A stretch of DNA of 64,000 nucleotides from Amycolatopsis decaplanina DSM 44594. GTDB taxonomy: Bacteria; Actinomycetota; Actinomycetes; Mycobacteriales; Pseudonocardiaceae. The stretch spans positions 62,001 to 126,000 of the forward strand of contig NZ_AOHO01000078.1 of NCBI RefSeq assembly GCF_000342005.1, read 5' to 3'. The position numbers and the translations under genes were made by a program. Every line of letters begins with the position of its first letter. Within the stretch, counting starts at the first letter, position 1. Under the pieces are notes generated by a model. That model was not told the DNA's origin and did not search any database. It was given only the letters and a program-made list of their open reading frames with translations. Below are positions 45,801-53,909 of the stretch, piece after piece.

Positions 45801-46999
45801 CGCAGCCTCAGCTCCAACGATTCGAGACCGTGCATGGCCGTGCTGTCACGCCAGCGCAGATCGTCCACAGCGGACAGCACCTCGATGTCGGCGAACCGGT
45901 CCAGCAGGCGGCCGAAGGCGATCTCCCCCTCCAGCCGGGCCAGCGGCGCTCCCAGGCAGAAGTGCAAGCCGTGGCCGAAGGCGAGGTGACCGCCCATCGG
46001 CCGGGTGATGTCGAGCCTGTCGGGGTCGGTGAAGCGGGAGGGGTCGCGGTTCGCCGCCAGCCACGACACCATGACGAAGTCCCCGGCCGGGATCACCACG
46101 CCCGCGATCTCGACCTCTTCGGTGGTGTACCGCGGTGAGGACAGGATGTTTGGCGTCTCGTGCCGCAGAAACTCCTCGATCGCGTTCGGCATCAGGCTCC
46201 GGTCGGCCCGCAGCAGGGCGAGCTGGCCGGGGTCGCGAGACAGGCTGAAGACGCCGCCGCTGATCAGGTTCACCGTGGTCTCGAATCCGCCGATGAGCAG
46301 CACGACGGAAACCGCGATCAGCTCCGACGGCGAGAGGCGATCACCGTCTTCACTGGCGTGCACGAGCTGGGACAGCAGATCGTCTTCGGGGTTCTCGCGT
46401 TTGGCCGCGATCAACCCGTGCAGGTAGCCCGCCATCCGCATCGTCGCCGCACCCGCGGCTTCGCTCGCCCCGCCGTCGACCATGGTCTTCGACCACGCGG
46501 TGAACTGGTCGCGGTCGTCGAACGGCACGCCGAGCAGCTCGGTGATGACCCGGATCGGCAGCGGATAGGCGTAGGACTCCAGCAGCTCCACCGAGTCCCG
46601 GCCGGTCATCGCGTCGAGCAGCTCGTCCGCGACCTGCTCGATCCGCGGCCGCAGGGGTGCGATGGCCCGGCCGGTGAACGTCTTCGCGACCAGCTTGCGC
46701 AGCCGGGTGTGATCCGGTGGATCCAGGTTGAGCAGGTTCATCGCGAAGTCCTCGGAAAAAGGACTCTCGGCGTCTTCGCCAAGGGCCATCCGGTGCATCC
46801 GGTCATAGACGCGCTGGCTGCTGAATCGAGGATCGGTCGCGACGGCTCTGGCTTCTTCGTACCCGGTGACGAGCCACACGGGCAGGCCGCTGGGCAGTAC
46901 GACATGGCGGATCGGTGCGCTCTCACGCAGCTTCGCTCCGACGCTGTGCGCGTCCTGGACGAAGTCCCCGCCGAGAACGAGCGGTCCGGTTGTGGTCAT
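45797..46999 (-). CDS. Cytochrome P450 of the metallophore operon
   Basis: 400 aa, full-length bacterial class I P450. I-helix 'LIGGFETTVNLISG' (Gly replaces the usual Ala, Glu-Thr-Thr retained), ExxR in 'EEFLRHE' with a variant spacing, and the heme-binding 'FGHGLHFCLGAPLARLE' with its Cys. The ATG at 46999 has GGAGAAC upstream; the open frame upstream is out of phase with known P450 N termini. Redox partners are not in the window. It likely hydroxylates or oxidises the assembled thiazoline product or a tethered residue; a P450 is also present in the coelibactin-type clusters. The substrate is not known. Confidence 0.94.
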   Translation of the reverse strand: MTTTGPLVLGGDFVQDAHSVGAKLRESAPIRHVVLPSGLPVWLVTGYEEARAVATDPRFSSQRVYDRMHRMALGEDAESPFSEDFAMNLLNLDPPDHTRLRKLVAKTFTGRAIAPLRPRIEQVADELLDAMTGRDSVELLESYAYPLPIRVITELLGVPFDDRDQFTAWSKTMVDGGASEAAGAATMRMAGYLHGLIAAKRENPEDDLLSQLVHASEDGDRLSPSELIAVSVVLLIGGFETTVNLISGGVFSLSRDPGQLALLRADRSLMPNAIEEFLRHETPNILSSPRYTTEEVEIAGVVIPAGDFVMVSWLAANRDPSRFTDPDRLDITRPMGGHLAFGHGLHFCLGAPLARLEGEIAFGRLLDRFADIEVLSAVDDLRWRDSTAMHGLESLELRLR

Positions 47000-47024
47000 G
47001 GTGTTCTCCTTGTGGTGCACCGGT

Positions 47025-48866
47025 TCAGCCGAGCCGGAGCTCGGGCCGGTACAGGTCGAACCAGTGGTACAAGTCCAGTACGCGTTCCAGACCAGTGCGC
47101 AGCCTGCCGGTGACCACGTCGGGATCCTGTGCAGCCGCGCCGCGCACCCAGGTGGCGTCAAAGATCTCGAACAGGGGATGTCCGGCCTCGGCAAGCACGT
47201 CGTTCACCTGTCGCTGCAACGATTCCGCGTAGCGGGTGTCCTGTGTGGAGGGATAGGGGCTCTTGACGCGCTCGGTGACCGACCTGGGCAGCAGGTCGGC
47301 GACCGCTCCGCGCAACAGGCTCTTTTCCCGGCCGCCGTCCGCCTTCATCGACCACGGCGTGTTGTAGACGTACTCGATGAGGCGGTGATCGGCGAAGGGC
47401 ACCCGGACCTCCAGGCCTACGGCCATGGACATCCGGTCCTTGCGGTCCAGCATGGCGCGGACCAGCCGCGTCACGTGCAGATGGCTGCTGCGGCGCATCC
47501 GTCGCTCCAGCTCGTCCTCGGTGTCGAGATGGTCGACAGCGGCGACGGCGGTGCGGTACTCGTCGGCGACGTACGCGCCGATGTCCAGCTCCCGGCGAAG
47601 CTCGGGACGCAGCATCTCGGTGCGGTCACCGGTGTAGGCGTTGCTGAACGCCAGCCACGGGAACGTGTCGGCCTCACGGGCCGCCGGATGGTGGAACCAG
47701 GCGTAGCCCCCGAACAGCTCGTCCGCGAACTCGCCCGACAGTGCCACCGTGCACTCGGCGCGGATCGCCTGGAACAGCAGGTACATCGAAGAATCGATGT
47801 CTCCGAGCCCGATCGGCATGTCCCGCGCGGCCACGACGGCACGGCGCAGCGCGGGATCGGCCAGCGCGCGGGAGTCGAGCACGATGTCCCGGTGCATCGA
47901 GCCGACGTGCGCGGCGACCTCACGGACGAACGGGGAGTCCGGGGTCTCGCGCAGTTCGTCCGGGCGGAAGTTCTCTTCGTACCCGGCGAAATCGACCGAG
48001 AACGTGCGAGTCTTCTCGCCACGGTCGCGCAGTTCGGCGGCGGCGACAGCGGTGACGGCGCTGGAATCCAGCCCTCCGGACAGCAGTACGCACTGCGGCA
48101 CATCGGACACCGTCTGCCGCCGCACCGCCTCACCGAATAACGCTCCGACCTTCTCGACGGTGGCCGGGAGGTCGTCGGTGTGCGGCATGGTTTCCAGGCG
48201 CCAGTAGGTGTGGTGCCGGATCCCGGCGCGGGAAACCGTCACGACGGTGCCCGGTTCGACCTCGTGCATGTCCTTCCACAGCGACCAGCCGGGAGCCTTG
48301 GTGAAGCCGGTCAGCTCGCGGAGACAGCCGGTGTCCACGACCCGCGCGAACCGGGGGTTGGCCAGGATCGCCTTGGGTTCGGAGCCGAACAACAGTCCGT
48401 CACTCGTGCGGTGGTAGTACAGCGGCTTCACGCCGACCCGGTCGCGGACCAGGACCAGTTTGCCGTGGCGCTCGTCCCACAGACCGAAGGCGTACATGCC
48501 GTTGAGCCGTTCGGCGACCGCCTCGCCCCACTCCAGGTAGCCGCGCAGCACCACTTCGGTGTCGCTGCGGGTGGCGAAGCGGTGGCCGCTTCCTTCGAGT
48601 GCGGCACGCAGGCCCTGGAAGTTGTAGATCTCGCCCGAGAACGTCAGCGCCACGGTTCCCGACGGTGTCCGGGCCTCCATCGGCTGTGCGCCGCCGGGCA
48701 GGTCGATCACCGCCAGCCGTCGATGCCCCAGCGCGACATGGGTACGGATCCAGGTTCCGCCCGCGTCGGGACCACGGTCGCTCAGGGTCTTCGTCATCGC
48801 CTCGATGACGGGCACTTCCTCGGTGAGGTCGGTGTCGAACGCGACCCAGCCGGTGATTCCACACAT
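47025..48866 (-). CDS. Asparagine synthetase-like glutamine amidotransferase
   Basis: 613 aa AsnB-type enzyme. The N-terminal glutaminase begins with the catalytic MCGITGW, with 'RGPDAGGTW' and 'HRRLAVIDL'; the C-terminal synthetase domain has the PP-loop 'LSGGLDSSAV'. Both halves are therefore intact. It could amidate a carboxylate of the peptide or of a building block using glutamine and ATP; dedicated AsnB-like amidotransferases do this in several natural-product clusters. It is unusual in salicyl-thiazoline metallophore clusters. ATG at 48866 with GAGGACAAC upstream. The preceding methyltransferase gene ends 11 bases earlier and the next (P450) starts 26 bases later. Confidence 0.95.
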   Translation of the reverse strand: MCGITGWVAFDTDLTEEVPVIEAMTKTLSDRGPDAGGTWIRTHVALGHRRLAVIDLPGGAQPMEARTPSGTVALTFSGEIYNFQGLRAALEGSGHRFATRSDTEVVLRGYLEWGEAVAERLNGMYAFGLWDERHGKLVLVRDRVGVKPLYYHRTSDGLLFGSEPKAILANPRFARVVDTGCLRELTGFTKAPGWSLWKDMHEVEPGTVVTVSRAGIRHHTYWRLETMPHTDDLPATVEKVGALFGEAVRRQTVSDVPQCVLLSGGLDSSAVTAVAAAELRDRGEKTRTFSVDFAGYEENFRPDELRETPDSPFVREVAAHVGSMHRDIVLDSRALADPALRRAVVAARDMPIGLGDIDSSMYLLFQAIRAECTVALSGEFADELFGGYAWFHHPAAREADTFPWLAFSNAYTGDRTEMLRPELRRELDIGAYVADEYRTAVAAVDHLDTEDELERRMRRSSHLHVTRLVRAMLDRKDRMSMAVGLEVRVPFADHRLIEYVYNTPWSMKADGGREKSLLRGAVADLLPRSVTERVKSPYPSTQDTRYAESLQRQVNDVLAEAGHPLFEIFDATWVRGAAAQDPDVVTGRLRTGLERVLDLYHWFDLYRPELRLG

Positions 48867-48877
48867 GCTCGTTGTCC

Positions 48878-51172
48878 TCAGGTTCGGTTCGGCACGCGCG
48901 TGACGAAGACGCGGTGGCCGAGGGGGGTGAGCGGATGACCTTCGCCGGGCAGGCCGAGAACCCGCTCCAGGCCGACGCCGTCGAGCACCGCGTTCCATTG
49001 CGGCAAGGTCAGGAAGGTCGCGCCGGTGGCGGAGCGGCCGTCGTCGGCTTCGGCCATCAGGAACGCCTGGGAGGTCAGGATCCAGAACTCCTCGACGGTC
49101 GGTTCGGTGAGCACCAGCCAGCCACCGGCGTCCAGCAGGCCCGCCAATCGCCGCACCGACGCGTCGGTGTCGGTGGCCGCGTTGAGCACACCACCACCGA
49201 TCACCACGTCGAACGAACCGCGTGGCAAAGCCGGATCGGCGTCGATGTCGAACCGGCCGAACCGCACCCACGGGTAGTCGCGCAACCGGACGGCCGCCTG
49301 GTCGAGGAAAAGCTTCGACACGTCCGTGTAGAGATAGTCGACCTCGATCCCGGCCGCCGCGAGCACGGGCAGCGCCCGCTCGGTGGTCGCGCCGGTGCCG
49401 GCGCCGACCTCCAGTACGCGCAGCGGCCGGTCGGCGGGCCAACGCCGCGCGAGGCCGCCGATGAACGCGCTGACGGCACGGTGCTGGTAGCGGCCGGTCA
49501 CGTTCTCCCGGTACAGCGCTTCGGCGAGATCCGTGCGACCTTCGGGGAACAGCAGGGTGACCGCGTCGCAGGAACCGTCGAGAAGATCCGGCAGCCGCTC
49601 GGCATTGGCACGGGCGTACTCGACGGTGCCCGCGGACCCTGTCGTCTCCTGCCAGGCCCGGGCCGCCTGTGACCAGGCCCGGTCGAGCGCGGCATCGGAA
49701 TAGGCCTCGGCGTCGGGCACCGGGATCAGGAGTCCGTTCTCCTCCCGCAGCAATCCTTCGGCGGAGAGGACTTCGAGCCAGCGGCGGAGCAGCCGAGGGT
49801 AGGCGACACCCTCCAGCACCTCCTGCTCGGTGTTGCCCCGTCCCCGGAAGAGACCACGCCGGTGCAGGGCGTTGAGCATCGACAACAGCGCGGTCCGGCC
49901 GAACTCGTGCACCGCGGCCACCGCCGCCCGCAGGTCGACGCCGTCCAGTTCGAGGTCTGCCTCGTCGGCGATGCCGGCGAGGAAGTCGTCGCCGACATCG
50001 ACCGGCTCGATCCGCGCGAGTTCGACGCCGAGCGCGGCGCGCACCGCGTCACCGACCTCGTCACCGTGATAGCGGATGACCTTCAGCGCCGACAGGTCGG
50101 CGAGCAGGAGCGAAGGCTCGTCGGCCAGCGCACGCACCATGGCTGCCGGCAGCACCACCTCGGTGGTGCGAGAGCGTTCCAGGTGGGCCAGCACCTTGGC
50201 GGCAGGCCAGTCACCGGGGATGCCTGCCGCCGTCGCCGTGAAGAGCTGCTGTCCCGCGGCCGCCAGCGGTGACGACGGCTCGGGCAGCGTCGTCCCCGGT
50301 TCGAATCCCGCGGCGACCAGAGCCGCGTGCCACTCGTCGAGATCCAGGAACGGTGTGCGGTCCCGGTGTTCGTCGCGGGACAACAGGAACTGCACGGAGG
50401 TCAGGGTCGTCGCCGTGTCACGGACCGACTCGGTGAACACCACCTTGCCCCCCGGAGCCAGCACGCGGCGGATCCGGCGCAGCGCCGCGCCGATGTCGGT
50501 GGCGTTGTGCAGGACGTTGCCTGCCGATACGACATCCACGCTGCCGTCGGCGAAGCCTTGCCCGGCGAAATCGGCATCGAGATCGAACACCCGGCAGGAA
50601 ACCCTGTGGTCATCGCCGAACCGTGCCTCGGCCGCGCGAACGGCCAACGGTGCAATGTCGGTGAACGTGTAGCTGTAATCCTTGCCGCGCAACGCCGCCA
50701 GCGCGGCGGCGGTGCTCAGTCCCGCTCCGCCACCGAGTTCGAGCACGCGCGGACCCGCCTGCCGGACGGCCTCGGCGCACGCGGCGTTGAGGTATCCGGT
50801 GAACACGTTGTCCTGGTAGGCGGTCTGCACGTCACCCGCACGCACCAGCAGATCCCGCAGCGGGACTGTGTCGTCGAGAAGGTGCGGAAGCCATGCCAGC
50901 GTCTCGCGGTGGAAGCGGGCCATCACCGGTGGGAACCCGAGAGCGGCGTAGGCGGCCTCAAACTCGTCCCCCGGCTCGCGGTACGCACCGGGCGTGCGCC
51001 CCCGTAGCGCCTGTTCCCATCGGTCCGCCAGCCAGCGGTGGCGCGGAGCGACGACGCCGGACGCGGCCGCCATCGCCTGCAGGCTGACCCGCTCCAGCAC
51101 CTCCATCGCGGCGGCGAAGGTGCCTGGGTTCAGGTCGCCGAGCGCCGTGAGCCCGGCCTCGTGGAGGCTCAC
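48878..51172 (-). CDS. Tandem SAM-dependent methyltransferase didomain protein
   Basis: 764 aa. Two class I methyltransferase domains: MT1 motif I 'VLELGGGAGLST' at about 143-155 and MT2 'VLEVGAGTGATTE' at about 586-598. Between them, a helical part resembles the segments that precede MT domains embedded in NRPS proteins. MT2 (with 'LYRENVTGRYQH' before it and 'VDYLYTDVSKLF' after motif I) is similar in sequence to the MT embedded in the downstream Cy-A-MT-PCP-TE NRPS. The GTG at 51172 overlaps the reductase stop (GTGA). Predicted to add one or two methyl groups to the metallophore; methyl acceptor is unknown. Confidence 0.88.
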   Translation of the reverse strand: MSLHEAGLTALGDLNPGTFAAAMEVLERVSLQAMAAASGVVAPRHRWLADRWEQALRGRTPGAYREPGDEFEAAYAALGFPPVMARFHRETLAWLPHLLDDTVPLRDLLVRAGDVQTAYQDNVFTGYLNAACAEAVRQAGPRVLELGGGAGLSTAAALAALRGKDYSYTFTDIAPLAVRAAEARFGDDHRVSCRVFDLDADFAGQGFADGSVDVVSAGNVLHNATDIGAALRRIRRVLAPGGKVVFTESVRDTATTLTSVQFLLSRDEHRDRTPFLDLDEWHAALVAAGFEPGTTLPEPSSPLAAAGQQLFTATAAGIPGDWPAAKVLAHLERSRTTEVVLPAAMVRALADEPSLLLADLSALKVIRYHGDEVGDAVRAALGVELARIEPVDVGDDFLAGIADEADLELDGVDLRAAVAAVHEFGRTALLSMLNALHRRGLFRGRGNTEQEVLEGVAYPRLLRRWLEVLSAEGLLREENGLLIPVPDAEAYSDAALDRAWSQAARAWQETTGSAGTVEYARANAERLPDLLDGSCDAVTLLFPEGRTDLAEALYRENVTGRYQHRAVSAFIGGLARRWPADRPLRVLEVGAGTGATTERALPVLAAAGIEVDYLYTDVSKLFLDQAAVRLRDYPWVRFGRFDIDADPALPRGSFDVVIGGGVLNAATDTDASVRRLAGLLDAGGWLVLTEPTVEEFWILTSQAFLMAEADDGRSATGATFLTLPQWNAVLDGVGLERVLGLPGEGHPLTPLGHRVFVTRVPNRT

Positions 51173-52167
51173 AGCACACCCGCCTCGAGCGCCGCTTCGC
51201 CCTCGGCCACGAACGGTGCCGCCACGCCGCACTCGCCGAGACGGGCGATCGTGACCTCGGGGTCGAGCACCTCGGCCGCGAAATGCCTGCCAGGCGGCAC
51301 TTCCCGGCGGAGCACCGCGAGTACGGCCAGCGCGGTCAGCGCACCGGTCAGCGCGCCGTTGCCCCGGCCACGCAGGACGGCGGTCCTGGTGATCGGGTGA
51401 CCGGCGCGCACGCCCTCCATGCGCATCAGGAGGACCACGTGCGGCTCGCGTCCGGCGAGGTCCAGCTCGCTGGCGCGGCACAACGCCGTCACGGCGCCGG
51501 CCCGATCCAATGAGCGGACCCGGTCGAAGGCGGCACGGACATGCTCGCCGGACACCGCGGTGAACCAATCGCCTCGGTCGAGCCCCAAGTGCTCGGCCAC
51601 CTTCGCGCTTTCCTCGGTGAGGTACGGCAGCAGCGACACCTCACCGGGGAAGAACGGCAGGGTGACGTCAGTGCGCCGGGTCAGCACGCCCGAACGGCGT
51701 CCGCGCCGCCAGGCGGCCAGCGCCTCACCGTGTTCGGCGCCCGCCAGATAGTCGTCGGCGGCGGTGCGGGTGAATCGGTCGAGCACCCCGAGGTGGGCGA
51801 CCAATCCGTGCACGGTGTCGAACTCCCGCCGCGCGAGCCAGCGCGGCAACAGTCCGGTCAGTCCCGGCTGCAATCCCGCCCCGATCACGGCCGTGCCGCC
51901 CACCGCGGCGCCTTCCGGATCCGACGCGTCGACGTGGCCTGCCCCGGCACGGACCGCCGCCCGCGCGACCCGGTCGCCGACCAGGTGGGCCGGTCCGGCG
52001 CAGTTCACCAGTACCCGGCAGCCCTGGGCGAACCGGTCCAGTGACGCCTCGTCGAGGACGTCCACGTTCCGGCTTCCACCGGTCCGCAGCGGTCCCACGT
52101 CGAGCGCGCGCAGTACCCGGACGGTGTGCGAGCCGACCTCGCCGGTGGCTCCGACGACCCCGATCAT
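51169..52167 (-). CDS. Saccharopine dehydrogenase-like NAD(P)-binding reductase
   Basis: 332 aa Rossmann-fold oxidoreductase. The nucleotide-binding start is 'MIGVVGATGEVGSHTVRVL' (GxxGxxG), followed by 'DVLDEASLDRFAQGCRVLVN' and 'CAGPAHLVGDRVARAAVRAG', typical of saccharopine-dehydrogenase-like proteins. In thiazoline siderophore clusters a reductase converts one thiazoline to thiazolidine; the canonical PchG/Irp3 enzymes belong to another Rossmann branch, so the same role here is only a hypothesis. Overlaps: stop with the methyltransferase GTG, start with the upstream ABC gene stop (4 bp). Confidence 0.82.
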   Translation of the reverse strand: MIGVVGATGEVGSHTVRVLRALDVGPLRTGGSRNVDVLDEASLDRFAQGCRVLVNCAGPAHLVGDRVARAAVRAGAGHVDASDPEGAAVGGTAVIGAGLQPGLTGLLPRWLARREFDTVHGLVAHLGVLDRFTRTAADDYLAGAEHGEALAAWRRGRRSGVLTRRTDVTLPFFPGEVSLLPYLTEESAKVAEHLGLDRGDWFTAVSGEHVRAAFDRVRSLDRAGAVTALCRASELDLAGREPHVVLLMRMEGVRAGHPITRTAVLRGRGNGALTGALTALAVLAVLRREVPPGRHFAAEVLDPEVTIARLGECGVAAPFVAEGEAALEAGVL

Positions 52168-53909
52168 TTCGGCTCCTCACCGGACACCAGCCGCCAGCCT
52201 TGGGTGCGGCGGCGTTCGTTCCAGAACTCGGTGTAGCGCCCGTTCAAGGCCAGTAGCTCCTCGTGCGTGCCGGACTCGGCGATCCCGCCGCCGTCGAGCA
52301 CCAGGATCTGGTCCGCGGCCACCACGGTCGGCAGCTTGTGGGCGATGACCAGCAGGGTGGCGCGGTCCATCAGCGTGCGGAGTGCTCTCTGCACGTACCG
52401 CTCGTTTTCCGGATCGAGCGCGGCCGTCGCCTCGTCCAGGAGCACGATCGGCGCGTCCTTGAGCACGGCCCTGGCCACGGAGACCCGCTGGCGCTCCCCA
52501 CCGGACAGTGAAGCCCCGCCCTCGCCCACCCTGGTGGCCCAGCCACCGGGCAGCCGGTCGACGATTTCGTCGACGCCGGCGATCCTGGCGGCCTCACGGA
52601 CCTCTTCGGCGGTGGCCTCCGGCCTGCCCACGCGGATGTTCGCCTCCAGCGTGTCGTCGAACAGGTACACGTCCTGCATCACGACAGAGAGCTGCCCCAT
52701 CAAGTCCTTTGTGGACTGTTCGCGCACGTCGACGCCACCGACGGAGACGGTGCCCGAATCGACGTCGAAGAACCGCATGATCAACCGCGTGATGGTGCTC
52801 TTGCCGGAACCGGACGGCCCGACGATCGCGGTCATGCCGCGTGCGGGCACCCGGAACGAGATGCCGTCCAGCACCGGATGGCCCGGCTCGTAGCCGAACC
52901 GCACGCCGGTCAGCTCGATCTCGCCGGGTTCGGTCACCGACCGGGAGACGGCGGGTTCGGCTGACGGCTTCTCGTCGAAGATCGAGGCGAGGCGGCGCAG
53001 GTCGTTCGCGGCCATCCGCGTCATGCCGCTGTGCGCCGCGACCTCGGCCAGCGGGCCGGTGAAGCGGGCTGTCAACGCGATCAGCGCGATCAACATCACC
53101 GGGTCGATGGCGCCGTTCACCGCCAGCGCCAGTCCGAACGCGATCACCGCCGCGAACGCGAGTTGCACGCCGAGTCCGTTGGCCAGCAGGCGTGGCGCGG
53201 CCATCAACAGCAGCGTCCGGCCCGCCGTCTTCTGGTTCTCGATCGCGTCCTCGAGGGGACGGTAGCCCTCGGTGGTGCGTCCGAACGCGCGCAACACCTG
53301 CTGATCGCGGGCGAACTCCACGACTCGGTTACCCGCGGCCGTGGTCGCCGCGTCGGTGAGTTCCTCGCCTCGGCCGACGGAGTTCACCGCCCACCGATGC
53401 GTGAGCCACAGCAACGGCGCGCACACCCACGTCGCCACCCCCAGCCGCCAGTCGAGCACGAGCATGGCCGTCGCGACGGTCGCCGGGGTGACAATGCCGC
53501 TGACCAGTGGGGTGAGCATGTGCGCGGTCACGTTGGTCACCATCAGCGTGCCATTGGTGGCACTGCGGGAAAGCCTGCCCACCTTCTCGGAGGAGAACCA
53601 GCCCAGCGGCAGCGAGGCCACGTGATCGCCGAGCCGGCGGTGCAGGCTGGTCAGGGTGATCAGGGAGAGCGCGAAACCGTGCATAGCCTGCTGGTAGCGG
53701 GCGACGCAGGTGGCGACGACGACGGCGAGCACCACGGCCAGCCAGCGCCACGCCGCGTCGGCGTCCCCGGTCAGCACGGCTCGCAGCACCGGTACGAGGG
53801 CGACCATCGCCAGGCCCTGTAACAGGGAGTAGGCCACCAGCCAGGTCAGGTAGATCTTCACCGCCCGATCATGTTTCGGGCCGAGGATCTTCATCAGATC
53901 CCGGATCAT
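52164..53909 (-). CDS. ABC half-transporter, TMD-NBD (YbtQ/YbtP-like)
   Basis: 581 aa fused exporter-fold protein. Six transmembrane helices in the first ~310 residues, then an ATPase domain with Walker A 'VGPSGSGKST', Q-loop 'VMQDVYLFDDT', signature 'LSGGERQR' and Walker B 'IVLLDEATAALD', H-loop 'IAHKLPT'. Paired with the next upstream gene, it probably forms a heterodimer. In the yersiniabactin system such a pair imports the metal-loaded siderophore despite its exporter fold; export is the alternative. ATG at 53909 follows GGGGAGC and overlaps the upstream gene by 4 bp. Confidence 0.93.
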   Translation of the reverse strand: MIRDLMKILGPKHDRAVKIYLTWLVAYSLLQGLAMVALVPVLRAVLTGDADAAWRWLAVVLAVVVATCVARYQQAMHGFALSLITLTSLHRRLGDHVASLPLGWFSSEKVGRLSRSATNGTLMVTNVTAHMLTPLVSGIVTPATVATAMLVLDWRLGVATWVCAPLLWLTHRWAVNSVGRGEELTDAATTAAGNRVVEFARDQQVLRAFGRTTEGYRPLEDAIENQKTAGRTLLLMAAPRLLANGLGVQLAFAAVIAFGLALAVNGAIDPVMLIALIALTARFTGPLAEVAAHSGMTRMAANDLRRLASIFDEKPSAEPAVSRSVTEPGEIELTGVRFGYEPGHPVLDGISFRVPARGMTAIVGPSGSGKSTITRLIMRFFDVDSGTVSVGGVDVREQSTKDLMGQLSVVMQDVYLFDDTLEANIRVGRPEATAEEVREAARIAGVDEIVDRLPGGWATRVGEGGASLSGGERQRVSVARAVLKDAPIVLLDEATAALDPENERYVQRALRTLMDRATLLVIAHKLPTVVAADQILVLDGGGIAESGTHEELLALNGRYTEFWNERRRTQGWRLVSGEEPK

